A stretch of 15,255 bases of DNA from Chloroflexota bacterium (GTDB taxonomy: Bacteria > Chloroflexota > Dehalococcoidia > DSTF01 > JACRBR01), in assembly GCA_021813085.1 (NCBI GenBank), contig JAKAMA010000011.1, positions 1-15,255 on the forward strand, read 5' to 3'. The notes beneath the pieces were generated by a model. The model saw only the letters and a list, made by a program, of their open reading frames with translations. It was not told the DNA's origin and ran no database searches. Both the position numbers and the translations under genes were made by a program. Below are positions 6,440 through 13,328 of the stretch, one piece after another. The number at the start of each line of letters is the position of its first letter. Positions within the stretch are counted from its first letter, which is position 1.

Positions 6440-7197
6440 CAGCCGCTGCCCCCGCCAACCGCCGGCAGCGGCGGCGCGCTGCGCTGCAGCAGGTTGATGA
6501 TCGCCGCGGCGGACAGGCCGTAGATCGCCGCCAGGATCACGATCGTGGCATCCCCCGCCGCCCACTTCACGCCGATGCCCTCGCCGCCCCAGAACGTGCC
6601 GAACGACACGAGCGCCAGCCCCACCGTGAACTTGATCGCGTTCTCCGGCACCCGCGCGAGCGGCCGGTGCACCACGGCGCCCGTCGCGCCGACGATGACG
6701 AACGCAAGCAGTGCGCCCGCCGCGGCGAGGTCGAAGCGGCCCGAGTTCGTCCCGAACGTCAGCACGATGAACGCCACCTCGAGCCCCTCGAGAAAGACGC
6801 CCTTGAACGACACGACGAAGCCCGTCCAGTCGACCGCCTGGCCGCCCGCGGCGCCACCCCGTAATTCGGCGAGTTCGCGCTCGAAGATCTGCGCCTCGTC
6901 GTGCTGTGCCTTCAGCCCTGCCGCACGCAGGATCGCCTTCCGCAGCCACTGCAGCCCGAAGATCAGCAGGAGCACCCCGACGCCCACGCGCAGGGCATTG
7001 ATCGGCACGTAGTGCACGAGCGACGGCCCGAGCGCCGCCACGACAGCCGCCAGCGCGAGGAACCCCGCGAGGACACCGAGCAGCGCCGTGCGCCAGTTGT
7101 GCGTCAGCCCCACGGCGAGCACGATGGTCAGCGCCTCCACCATCTCGACGGCGGAGGCGAGGAACGACGATCCCAGCAGCAGGGCGCCGCTCAGCAT
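6439..7197 (-). CDS. Multi-pass membrane protein, COG4280-like (possible ion or metal transporter)
   Basis: This 252-residue protein has about six to seven membrane helices. Two acidic pairs lie in related contexts: SAVEMVEALTIVLAVG near the N-terminus (Glu18, Glu21) and GVFLEGLEVAFIVL in the middle (Glu137, Glu140). The ExxE pairs followed by a hydrophobic helix recall the REGLE motif of FTR1-type iron permeases and the acidic motifs of UPF0016 ion transporters, so metal or cation transport is a reasonable inference. Placement in the uncharacterised membrane family COG4280 is from memory of similar sequences. A charged loop at about 85-123 separates two halves. Its stop overlaps the start of the 64-residue membrane protein gene. 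No clear Shine-Dalgarno site precedes the ATG. Confidence 0.75.
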   Translation of the reverse strand: MLSGALLLGSSFLASAVEMVEALTIVLAVGLTHNWRTALLGVLAGFLALAAVVAALGPSLVHYVPINALRVGVGVLLLIFGLQWLRKAILRAAGLKAQHDEAQIFERELAELRGGAAGGQAVDWTGFVVSFKGVFLEGLEVAFIVLTFGTNSGRFDLAAAGALLAFVIVGATGAVVHRPLARVPENAIKFTVGLALVSFGTFWGGEGIGVKWAAGDATIVILAAIYGLSAAAIINLLQRSAPPLPAVGGGSG

Positions 7198-7222
7198 CGC
7201 GTCTCGTCAGGCCGCATCCGGA

Positions 7223-7243
7223 CTACCACGGAGATCATGGTAG
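7223..7243. promoter_or_regulatory. Short hairpin or operator-like inverted repeat before the COG4280-like gene
   Basis: CTACCA and TGGTAG, six bases each, flank a nine-base spacer, 26 bases upstream of the membrane protein start at 7197. It could be an operator or an RNA hairpin in the 93-base gap after the hydrolase gene. No T-run follows it on either strand, so it is not a typical terminator. Support is weak. Confidence 0.25.
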
Positions 7244-7290
7244 CGCGCGCCCTTGCGGCGGGCCATCGCGGCCGCCGGGCCGCCGCGCGC

Positions 7291-7947
7291 TCAGACGCGC
7301 AGCCAGCGCGCGAGCGCCGCCGCCGCCTCGGCGAACACGTCGTCGCGCGTCCTCGCGCTCGCCCTCGGCGGCGCGAAGCTGTGGTCGGCCTTCTCGAGCA
7401 GGTGCACCTTCGCGCGGCGCATCCTCGCGGCCACGACACGCAGCTCGTCGGGCGACGCGAAGGCATCGCGCGTGCCGCTGCAGAAGAGCGTGCGGACCCG
7501 TACCGACGCCAGGTGCGCATCGCGGGACCGCTCCGGCAGCCCCGGCGGGTGCAGCGGGTAGGCGAAGAGCGCCAGCGCGTCCACCACCACCCGCCCGGCC
7601 ACCACCTGCGAGGCGATGCGCCCGCCCATCGACCTGCCGCCGACGCACAGCTTTTCGCCCGGCGTCCGCACGGCGTCGATGACGGCGCGCCACGTCGCCT
7701 CCAGCACTGGCGTCCGGTCGGGTGTCCGGCGGTGCGCCTCCATGTACGGGAACTGGAAGCGCACGACGCTGACGCCGCGCGCCGGCAGGACGTCCGCCAA
7801 GCAACGCCCGAACGGGTCGTCGATGTTGGCGCCGGCGCCCGGCGCGTACACGAGCGTCCACGGTGGCGCCCCACCGCGCGCCGCCGTACGGACGGCGCTG
7901 ACCGATGTCCCGGCCGTCACCTCAACGCGGAGCATCGTATCCGGCAT
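7291..7947 (-). CDS. Alpha/beta hydrolase (KANL3/Tex30-like, dienelactone-hydrolase type)
   Basis: This 218-residue cytoplasmic enzyme has the alpha/beta-hydrolase triad: nucleophile Ser106 in the elbow GGRSMGGR, acid Asp161 in CSGTRDAF and His189 in KADHSF. The opening TLVYAPGAGANIDDPF and the motif FPYMEAHRRTPDR fit the small bacterial hydrolases related to KANL3/Tex30. Their substrates are unknown; an ester or thioester hydrolase is likely from the triad. There is no signal peptide. The ATG at 7947 has GAGGA three bases upstream. It lies 17 bases after the lipoprotein stop and is surely co-transcribed with it. A further 93 bases separate it from the COG4280-like gene, so the operon may continue. 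Confidence 0.88.
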   Translation of the reverse strand: MPDTMLRVEVTAGTSVSAVRTAARGGAPPWTLVYAPGAGANIDDPFGRCLADVLPARGVSVVRFQFPYMEAHRRTPDRTPVLEATWRAVIDAVRTPGEKLCVGGRSMGGRIASQVVAGRVVVDALALFAYPLHPPGLPERSRDAHLASVRVRTLFCSGTRDAFASPDELRVVAARMRRAKVHLLEKADHSFAPPRASARTRDDVFAEAAAALARWLRV

Positions 7948-7964
7948 CGATCCTCGTGGCGGTG

Positions 7965-8702
7965 CTACCCCGCCGCGATCCGCCGCAGCACCAGGTTGAC
8001 CAGCGGCGTCAGGTCCGCCATCGGCGGCGGCTCATTCGCCGCGGAGCCGACGACGGCCGTCACGTTCCCCTTGCGGAAGCCGACGACGAGCACCGTCAGA
8101 TCGATGATCGTGCCGGAGACGTTGACCTTGCCGGCCAGCGTCGCCGCGAACGACCCATCGCCCGTGGCGGGAAACGTCACCGGCTTGACGACGACGGCCT
8201 TCGGGTCGGTGAACAGCGTGCCGAACGCCTTGGCCAGCTCGCCCGGCTGCTGGTAGCGCGCGGCCGCCTCGTTCGAGCAGTCGATCGCGCCCGCCGCCGT
8301 CGCGTACACCGTCAGGCTCGAGAAATACGAGACCGTCTGGCCGCTGATGAACGCGCTCACCGGGTCCGCCGGCTGGTCCGCCACCGTGCGCCCCAGCAGC
8401 CGCCCGCAGCGCGCGTTCGAGGCCGCGCTCGACGGGTCCGCGGCCGCCGCCGCGGCGTTGTCGGTCGTCGTATCGGTCATCACCTTCCAGCCGGCCGGCA
8501 GGTCGGCGGGCTCCAGTGACGCGCGCGCCAGCAGTGCGCGCGCCTGGTCGATGGTCATCGGCCGGGTGGCTGCCGAGCGCGACGCCGTCGAGCCGGCGGC
8601 CGGCACGGTCGCCGTGGAGCCGCCCTTCTTCGAGCCACCGCAGGCAGCGGTCGCCAGCGAAGCGGCCAGTACGAGGACGCCGAGCAGGACGGTCAGTCGC
8701 AT
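7965..8702 (-). CDS. Putative lipoprotein of unknown function
   Basis: This 245-residue protein has a signal sequence (MRLTVLLGVLVLAASLATAA) followed by Cys21 and a Gly/Ser/Lys-rich tether CGGSKKGGS, which fits an exported lipid-anchored protein, although the position three before the cysteine is Thr rather than Leu. A low-complexity Ala/Ser/Thr spacer follows, then a folded domain from about residue 50 with DLPAGWKVMTD, Cys99 and Cys142 (a possible disulfide pair) and a hydrophobic strand IIDLTVLVVGFRKGNVTAVV. The domain is not recognised. Of three candidate in-frame starts (TTG 8720, ATG 8714, ATG 8702), the last places a basic residue directly before the hydrophobic core. It is the first gene of the minus-strand run and is divergent from ilvD. 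Confidence 0.75.
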   Translation of the reverse strand: MRLTVLLGVLVLAASLATAACGGSKKGGSTATVPAAGSTASRSAATRPMTIDQARALLARASLEPADLPAGWKVMTDTTTDNAAAAAADPSSAASNARCGRLLGRTVADQPADPVSAFISGQTVSYFSSLTVYATAAGAIDCSNEAAARYQQPGELAKAFGTLFTDPKAVVVKPVTFPATGDGSFAATLAGKVNVSGTIIDLTVLVVGFRKGNVTAVVGSAANEPPPMADLTPLVNLVLRRIAAG

Positions 8703-8731
8703 GGCTCCCCACATCTCCAATCCAGGGGGTT

Positions 8732-8760
8732 ACGATGGCCGACCGGCACGCAAGAGTCAA
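8732..8760 (-). promoter_or_regulatory. Possible promoter for the lipoprotein-hydrolase operon
   Basis: The minus strand has TTGACT (8755-8760; five of six matches to the -35 consensus), a 17-base spacer, then CATCGT (8732-8737; a poor -10). This would start transcription about 25 bases before the ATG at 8702. The plus strand of the same site reads TACGAT (8731-8736), which could equally be a -10 box for ilvD with a leader of about 85 bases, so the divergent promoters may overlap. Confidence 0.35.
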
Positions 8761-8817
8761 GCGCGGCTCTCGCGCTCTATTGCGACGCGCGCCGTCCCGC
8801 TACCCTGAGCGCAACAC

Positions 8818-8822
8818 GGAGG
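8818..8822 (+). promoter_or_regulatory. Shine-Dalgarno site deciding the ilvD start
   Basis: GGAGG lies five bases before the ATG at 8828. The ilvD frame is open far upstream, with an ATG at 8734, but only 8828 has this signal and gives the normal N-terminus [10 protein letters not shown]. Confidence 0.8.
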
Positions 8823-8827
8823 ACACC

Positions 8828-10513
8828 ATGAGCTTCGACCCCAAGTGGAACTCGCGCACCATCACCGACGGCCGCGACCGCGCCGCCGCCCGCTCGTACT
8901 TCTACAGCATCGGCCTGACGCGCGAGGACATCGAGAAGCCGTTCGTCGGCATCGCCAACACCTGGATCGGCACGATGCCGTGCAACTTCAACTTGCGTGC
9001 GCTCGCGGTCAAGGTCGCCGACGGCGTCCGGAAGGCCGGCGGCACGCCGATGGAGTTCAACACGATCGCGATCAGCGACGGCATCACGATGGGCACGGAG
9101 GGCATGAAGACCTCGCTCGTCTCCCGCGAGCTGATCGCCGATTCCATCGAGCTCTGCACGCGCGGCTACATGTTCGACGCGCTCGTCTGCCTCGTCGGCT
9201 GCGACAAGACCATCCCGGCGGCGGCGATGGCGCTGGCGCGGCTCAACGTCCCCGGCATCATCCTCTACGGCGGCTCGATCCTCCCCGGCACCTTCGACGG
9301 CCGCGATGTGAACGTGCAGGACGTCTTCGAGGGCGTCGGGCAGAACGCCGCGGGGCTCCTCTCCGACGCGGACCTCGACCGCCTCGAGCGCGCGGCGTGC
9401 CCGGGCGCCGGCGCCTGCGGCGGCCAGTTCACGGCGAACACGATGGCGCTCGCGATGGAGTTCATCGGCCTCTCGCCGATGGGCAGCGCCAGCGTGCCGG
9501 CCGTCGACCCTCGCAAGGATGATGTCGGCGTACGGGCGGGCGAGGTCGTCATGGACGTGCTGCGCCGCAACCAGCGTCCGCTGGACATCCTGACGCGCGG
9601 GGCGTTCGAGAACGCCATCGCGGGCGTCGCCGCGACCGGCGGCTCGACGAACGCCGTGCTGCACCTGCTCGCCATCGCCCGCGAGGCCGGCGTGCCGCTG
9701 GCGATCGACGACTTCGACGCCGTCAGTGGCCGCACGCCGCTGCTCGCCGACCTGAAGCCCGGCGGGCGCTACGTCGCCGCCGACCTCGACCGCGCCGGCG
9801 GCGTCCAGCTCGTCGCCCGCCGCCTCGTCGAGGGCGGCTACGCGGACGGCGCCCAGGCGACGCCCACGGGCAGCTTCGCCGAAGCGTCGCGCACCGCGGT
9901 CGAGACGCCGGGTCAGGACGTCGTGCGCCCGCTCGCCAACCCGCTGAAGGCGACGGGCGGCCTCGTCATCCTGCACGGGAACCTGGCGCCGGAGGGCTGC
10001 GTCGTCAAGGTCGCCGGCCACGAGCGGCTGGCGCATCGCGGCCCGGCGCGCGTCTTCGACCGCGAGGAAGACGCGATGGCGGCCGTCACCGGCCACCGCA
10101 TCCAGCCCGGCGATGTCGTCGTCATCCGCTACGAGGGCCCGAAGGGCGGCCCCGGCATGCGCGAGATGCTCGGCGTCACGTCGGCGATCGTCGGGGAAGG
10201 CATGGGCGAGACGGTGGCGCTGCTGACCGACGGCCGCTTCAGCGGCGCCACGCGCGGCCTGATGGCGGGCCACGTCGCGCCGGAGGCCTTCGTCGGCGGC
10301 CCGATCGCCGCCCTGCGCGACGGCGACACGGTCAGCTTCGACATCCCGCACCGCCGGCTCGACGTCGAGCTGAGCGACGACGCGATCGCCGCGCGCCTGC
10401 GCGCCTGGCGCGCGCCGGAGCCGCGCTACACGACCGGCGTCATGGCCAAATACGCCGCCCAGGTGTCATCGGCGAGCGAGGGTGCGATCACGCGCGCGGG
10501 TGTAACGAGCTAA
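8828..10513 (+). CDS. ilvD: Dihydroxy-acid dehydratase
   Basis: This cytoplasmic iron-sulfur enzyme dehydrates 2,3-dihydroxy-3-methylbutanoate and its methylpentanoate homologue to the 2-oxo acids, the third common step of valine, leucine and isoleucine synthesis. The 561-residue length is normal. Visible features are MPCNFN (Cys52), VGCDKTIPA (Cys125; Lys127 is the probable carbamylated Mg-ligand position) and [16 protein letters not shown] (Cys197), giving the three cluster cysteines, plus the C-terminal [20 protein letters not shown] with the conserved serine. No other ilv or leu gene is in the window. The 125-base gap to the divergent lipoprotein gene shows no obvious leucine/valine leader peptide or attenuator. 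The stop codon sits in the loop of a small hairpin, just before a change to lower GC. Confidence 0.97.
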   Translation: MSFDPKWNSRTITDGRDRAAARSYFYSIGLTREDIEKPFVGIANTWIGTMPCNFNLRALAVKVADGVRKAGGTPMEFNTIAISDGITMGTEGMKTSLVSRELIADSIELCTRGYMFDALVCLVGCDKTIPAAAMALARLNVPGIILYGGSILPGTFDGRDVNVQDVFEGVGQNAAGLLSDADLDRLERAACPGAGACGGQFTANTMALAMEFIGLSPMGSASVPAVDPRKDDVGVRAGEVVMDVLRRNQRPLDILTRGAFENAIAGVAATGGSTNAVLHLLAIAREAGVPLAIDDFDAVSGRTPLLADLKPGGRYVAADLDRAGGVQLVARRLVEGGYADGAQATPTGSFAEASRTAVETPGQDVVRPLANPLKATGGLVILHGNLAPEGCVVKVAGHERLAHRGPARVFDREEDAMAAVTGHRIQPGDVVVIRYEGPKGGPGMREMLGVTSAIVGEGMGETVALLTDGRFSGATRGLMAGHVAPEAFVGGPIAALRDGDTVSFDIPHRRLDVELSDDAIAARLRAWRAPEPRYTTGVMAKYAAQVSSASEGAITRAGVTS

Positions 10514-10520
10514 GGCTCGT
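10505..10520. other. Small perfect hairpin around the ilvD stop codon
   Basis: ACGAGC and GCTCGT (six pairs) flank a four-base loop TAAG that contains the ilvD stop. No T-run follows, so it is a weak terminator candidate at best. It lies at the composition change between ilvD and the ATPase cassette. Confidence 0.4.
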
Positions 10521-10529
10521 GATGTCTGG

Positions 10530-10535
10530 TATTGT
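10530..10535 (+). promoter_or_regulatory. -10 box of the ATPase cassette (leaderless)
   Basis: TATTGT lies six bases before the ATG at 10542, placing the transcript start at or next to the start codon. There is no Shine-Dalgarno site (the preceding bases are TCGACC). No -35 hexamer is evident. This suggests the cassette has its own promoter rather than depending on ilvD. Confidence 0.4.
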
Positions 10536-10541
10536 TCGACC

Positions 10542-11738
10542 ATGGTGAAACTCAGCGTTCGTCACGATGATGATGCAGCGAAGGCGCCAACGAAGCAGGT
10601 GTCGCGCTTCACGCATTGCCACGTCGAGAACTGGCGGAATTTCACTCAATTCGACATCGCTCTTGAACGGCGAGTGTTCCTCGTCGGACCAAACGCGTCA
10701 GGAAAGTCGAACCTGCTCGATGTCTTTCGCTTCCTGCATGACATTGTCGCCGTTGGCGGTGGGTTCCAAGAGGCCGTACGGAGGCGCGGGGGCGTCTCAC
10801 GTCTCCGATGCTTAGCCGCCCGACGGTACTCGGATCTCGTCCTAGACGTGATGCTTGGTGCGTCCGACGGCGAACCCGTATCGCAGTACGAACTACGATT
10901 CACGCAGGACAATCTCCAGCGACCGCTTATCAAACGGGAGCGCGTAGGTCGACATGGCGTTGAACTACTGAGCCGCCCCAACGCGGATGACGAGAAGGAT
11001 CCCCAGAGGCTAACGCAGACCTATCTAGAGCAGGTCAATGTCAATCAGGAGTTCCGTGACGTGGCCGAGTTCCTCCGCACAGTTCAGTACATGCATCTTG
11101 TGCCGCAACTGGTGCGCGAACCTGATCGCTCGGTTGGCAGACGCAACGACCCCTTTGGCGGAGATTTCCTTGAGCAAGTGGCCGGAACGACGGAGAAAAC
11201 CCGCAATGCTCGACTTCGCCGCATCAGAGATGTCCTGCGGCTTGCGGTCCCCCAACTCAAGGATCTCGAGTTGTGGCGTGACGTGCGCGGGACGCCCCAC
11301 TTACGCGGCAAGTACGAGCACTGGCGCGCTCAAGGAGCGTGGCAAGATGAAGAGCAGTTCTCGGACGGGACGCTCCGCCTCCTCGGGCTTCTGTGGGTGA
11401 CCTTGGACGGTACGGGGCCGCTTCTCTTAGAAGAACCAGAGCTTTCGCTGCATCCAGAGGTTATTCGGTTTCTGCCCCAGATGTTCGACAAGATCCAGCG
11501 CAGATCTGGTCGGCAGGTGATGATCAGCACGCACTCAACTGACCTCCTTCGCGACGATGGGATCGGGTCGGACGAGGTCTTGCTCCTGCTGCCCGGGTCA
11601 GAAGGCACGGCCGTCAGGCCGGCCAGCGGTTTCAAGCAGATCAGAGAACTGCTCGAGCACGGATTGACGATCGGCGAGGCAGTCGTACCACTCACCCGGC
11701 CTGACCGAGCCGAGCAACTGTCGCTATTCGGAGACTAG
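10542..11738 (+). CDS. AAA/ABC-type ATPase (AAA_21, OLD/RecF-like)
   Basis: This 398-residue protein begins with HVENWRNFTQFDIALERRVFLVGPNASGKSN, the strand-then-Walker-A layout of SMC/RecF/OLD-type ATPases (Walker A residues 49-56). A signature-like FSDGTLRLLGLL (273-284), Walker B LLLEEPELSLHP (294-305) and the switch histidine in MISTHSTDLL (His331) complete the nucleotide site, which in this group forms on head-to-tail dimerisation. There is no fused TOPRIM or nuclease domain; a TOPRIM-like partner gene follows after one base, so the two probably form a complex, as in the PARIS AriA/AriB or Gabija-type architectures (analogy). The protein ends in EQLSLFGD, containing the clamp-binding pentapeptide QLSLF. 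GC content is about 53% on one hand-counted line against about 70% in ilvD, suggesting acquisition by transfer. Confidence 0.9.
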   Translation: MVKLSVRHDDDAAKAPTKQVSRFTHCHVENWRNFTQFDIALERRVFLVGPNASGKSNLLDVFRFLHDIVAVGGGFQEAVRRRGGVSRLRCLAARRYSDLVLDVMLGASDGEPVSQYELRFTQDNLQRPLIKRERVGRHGVELLSRPNADDEKDPQRLTQTYLEQVNVNQEFRDVAEFLRTVQYMHLVPQLVREPDRSVGRRNDPFGGDFLEQVAGTTEKTRNARLRRIRDVLRLAVPQLKDLELWRDVRGTPHLRGKYEHWRAQGAWQDEEQFSDGTLRLLGLLWVTLDGTGPLLLEEPELSLHPEVIRFLPQMFDKIQRRSGRQVMISTHSTDLLRDDGIGSDEVLLLLPGSEGTAVRPASGFKQIRELLEHGLTIGEAVVPLTRPDRAEQLSLFGD

Positions 11739-11739
11739 G

Positions 11740-12363
11740 GTGCAGGTTGTGCCGGTGGAGCTTACCGGCGCAGTCGAGGGAATCATCGACGAGGCCGTAC
11801 TGCGCCGCGTCGTCACTCATGTTGGTGGCGCCGTAGGCCCCGTCTATGGCCGCGAGGGCAAAGCATCCCTGATTGAGCGACTACCAGCGTACAACGCGGC
11901 AGCTCAATTCGCTCCTTGGCTCATCTTCATCGATCTCAACGGGGGCGCTGACTGCGCCCCAGACTTCCGCTCACGCCACCTAGATCACGTCTCGGCGTTC
12001 ATGTGTTTCCGGGTGGCTGTGCACGAGATTGAGGCCTGGCTAATGGCCGACCGCGAAGAGCTGGCCGAGTACCTGCACGTTAAGGTAGACACCATACCGG
12101 GGAATCCTGAAGCTATCGAAAAGCCCAAGGCGCAAATGTTGCAGATCGCCAGACGATCAAGAAGCAGAGTTGTGCGCGAGGACATGCTGCCCCGACCATC
12201 TGGTGGGGCCAAGGTCGGGCCGCTGTACAGCGCCCGAATGATCGAATTCGCCACCAAGCGCTGGAGGCCGCAAGTCGCCGCGATGGCCTCCGACAGCTTG
12301 CGGCGTTCGCTACAGCGAATCTCGGAGTTGATCGAAGCGTACCGTGCTCATCTGAGCCTCTAG
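11740..12363 (+). CDS. TOPRIM-like (DUF4276-like) partner of the AAA ATPase
   Basis: The 207-residue product starts at a GTG one base after the ATPase stop, with GGAG six bases upstream inside the ATPase gene, so the pair is translationally tied. Early residues TGAVEGIIDEAVLRRVV (Glu13, Asp17, Glu18) and the later strand PWLIFIDLN (Asp65) resemble the acidic motifs of TOPRIM nuclease domains, although the usual DxD reads Asp-Leu-Asn. A conserved-looking block RVAVHEIEAWLMADREELAEYL (91-112), a PK/SR stretch with REDMLPRPSGGAKVGPLY and a C-terminal WRPQVAAMASDSLRRSL follow. I assign it from memory to the DUF4276-type proteins found beside AAA ATPases; the name is unverified. Its likely role is the effector or nuclease of a defence pair (inference). 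GC is as low as in the ATPase gene. Confidence 0.78.
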   Translation: MQVVPVELTGAVEGIIDEAVLRRVVTHVGGAVGPVYGREGKASLIERLPAYNAAAQFAPWLIFIDLNGGADCAPDFRSRHLDHVSAFMCFRVAVHEIEAWLMADREELAEYLHVKVDTIPGNPEAIEKPKAQMLQIARRSRSRVVREDMLPRPSGGAKVGPLYSARMIEFATKRWRPQVAAMASDSLRRSLQRISELIEAYRAHLSL

Positions 12364-12370
12364 CCGAGAA

Positions 12371-12384
12371 GCCTCATTTGGCTC
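12371..12384. terminator. Weak hairpin after the cassette
   Basis: AGCC and GGCT flank the loop TCATTT, eight bases after the stop of the TOPRIM-like gene; a nearby GAGCC (12354) gives an alternative longer pairing. There is no T-tract. It may end cassette transcription but support is slight. Confidence 0.2.
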
Positions 12385-12402
12385 AACGATACTCGCGTCC
12401 TG

Positions 12403-12465
12403 AGGGGCGGTGTCGCGCGGCGATGCGATCCCTGCGACGATGGTGTTGGCGTCTAGGCAGATGCG
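12403..12465 (-). pseudogene. Remnant of a PIN-domain toxin (N-terminal 21 codons only)
   Basis: The minus strand encodes RICLDANTIVAGIASPRDTAP, matching the first strand and helix of PIN-domain RNases (typical opening MRxxLDxNxxVxxxxSPxG), with the first catalytic aspartate present in LDAN. There is no start codon in this frame back to a TGA near 12528; the position expected to be ATG reads AAG (12466-12468), consistent with loss by a point change. After SPRDTAP the resemblance stops and the frame runs antisense into the end of the TOPRIM-like gene. The catalytic core beyond the first motif is missing, so it cannot encode a working toxin. It overlaps the last codons of the upstream small gene, as PIN toxins often do with their antitoxins. 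Confidence 0.65.
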
Positions 12466-12719
12466 CTTCGGCGTCCTGAGCGCTCTCCTGCGCGCCGCTG
12501 ATGTGTAGACGCCTTCCGGCGGCCTTGAGCCTTGTCAACTTCGAGGGTCGCCAGCACCTCCTCCTCGGTGACACCGGCCATCTTCTCGTGGATCGCGGAC
12601 AGTAGCTCGAGCGCCGCCTTCCGGAGCCGCGCGGTTTGACCGCTGGCCTTCGCCGCACGAACCGCGGCATGAACCTCGTTGTCCCGTGCCAGCCTTGCCT
12701 TCATGTCTGTCCTGGTCAT
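12453..12719 (-). CDS. Small hypothetical protein, probable orphan antitoxin of the PIN remnant
   Basis: This 88-residue basic protein (MTRTDMKARLARDNEVHAAV...) is predicted to be helical in its first 60 residues and ends in a Lys/Arg/Ser-rich tail. I recognise no family. Its position suggests an antitoxin: it is directly upstream of, and overlaps by a few codons, a PIN-toxin remnant in the same direction, and it has its own promoter-like box (12744-12749). GGAG lies ten bases before the ATG, a little far. The tail after about residue 65 may be altered, since it coincides with the damaged junction. If the toxin is dead, the gene is under no need to persist and may itself be decaying. Confidence 0.6.
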   Translation of the reverse strand: MTRTDMKARLARDNEVHAAVRAAKASGQTARLRKAALELLSAIHEKMAGVTEEEVLATLEVDKAQGRRKASTHQRRAGERSGRRSASA

Positions 12720-12743
12720 GTGCGTCGTGCTCCGGTTCGCCCA

Positions 12744-12749
12744 AGTATA
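12744..12749 (-). promoter_or_regulatory. -10 box of the small antitoxin-like gene
   Basis: The minus strand reads TATACT, one mismatch from consensus, 24 bases before the ATG at 12719. This leaves a leader of about 18 bases. The -35 region is G-rich with no match to TTGACA. Confidence 0.45.
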
Positions 12750-12764
12750 GCCTACTCCGCCCGC

Positions 12765-13328
12765 CTACCCTCGCACCGCCCGCCAACTGAACCCCACGCG
12801 CCTGCCGTGGTGCACGATGATCTGCGCGAAGCCCGCCCGCGCGAGGCGGTCGCCGAACGTGTTCGGGTCCACCGGGTTGCGGTCATCGAACAGGTGGTAG
12901 ACGTTCCAGAGCAGGCTCGGCGTGCTGTCCGCGCCCGCGAACGGCGCGCCCGGGCGCAGCACACGCGCCGTCTCAGCGAGCAGCGCGTCCTGGCGCGCCG
13001 CCGGCACGTGATGCAGCATGGTGAAGCACACCGCCGCGCTGAACGACGCGTCCGGGAACGGCATCGCGCTCGCGTCGCCCTCGACGACCATCACGTTCGT
13101 GCCATCGAGCCGCCGCCGCAGCGACGCGGCGAGCCTCGGGTCGATCTCGATCGACGTGACGTGCGGCACGCGCGCACGGAGCCAGTCGGTGCTGAGCCCG
13201 GGGCCCGGACCGAGTTCCAGCACGTCGCCGCCGAGGTCGAGCCCGCGCAGCACGGCCGGCATCATCCCGTCCTGCAGGGCGCGCGCCCAGCCCCGGGAGT
13301 TGCAGTACCAGCGGTGGATGAGGTTCAC
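12765..13328 (-). CDS. Class I SAM-dependent methyltransferase (Methyltransf_11 type)
   Basis: This 187-residue enzyme has the SAM-binding motif DVLELGPGPGLSTDWL (35-50), the acidic end of strand 2 in SIEIDP (59-63), GDASAMPFPDASF (84-96) and the post-motif CFTMLHHV. This is the small-molecule-type methyltransferase plan. The start NLIHRWYCNSRGWAR is typical of a widespread uncharacterised bacterial group. The GTG at 13326-13328 overlaps the DUF2442 stop in GTGA, so translation is coupled; longer upstream openings in this frame are shadows of DUF2442. The substrate is unknown. The final domain is short, with no cap or extra domain. It is the last gene of a minus-strand run and its end lies 15 bases from the next promoter box. 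Confidence 0.88.
   Translation of the reverse strand: MNLIHRWYCNSRGWARALQDGMMPAVLRGLDLGGDVLELGPGPGLSTDWLRARVPHVTSIEIDPRLAASLRRRLDGTNVMVVEGDASAMPFPDASFSAAVCFTMLHHVPAARQDALLAETARVLRPGAPFAGADSTPSLLWNVYHLFDDRNPVDPNTFGDRLARAGFAQIIVHHGRRVGFSWRAVRG

Noticed and set aside
5513..6523. Long plus-strand open frame over the MFS and small membrane genes
   Set aside because: Arg/Gln/His-rich shadow crossing two genes and an intergenic gap; no start signal.
8734..8827. ATG at 8734 as a longer ilvD start, or a leader peptide for attenuation
   Set aside because: The frame is open but has no Shine-Dalgarno site, gives a non-family N-terminus, and codons are not enriched in Leu, Val or Ile; GGAGG at 8818 supports 8828.
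8777..10351. 524-codon minus-strand open frame over ilvD
   Set aside because: Antisense shadow with no motifs; ilvD on the plus strand has all cluster cysteines.
10514..12400. Attachment-site direct repeats flanking the ATPase cassette
   Set aside because: Only a five-base GGCTC match was seen between the two edges, too short to call; no integrase or transposase is present.
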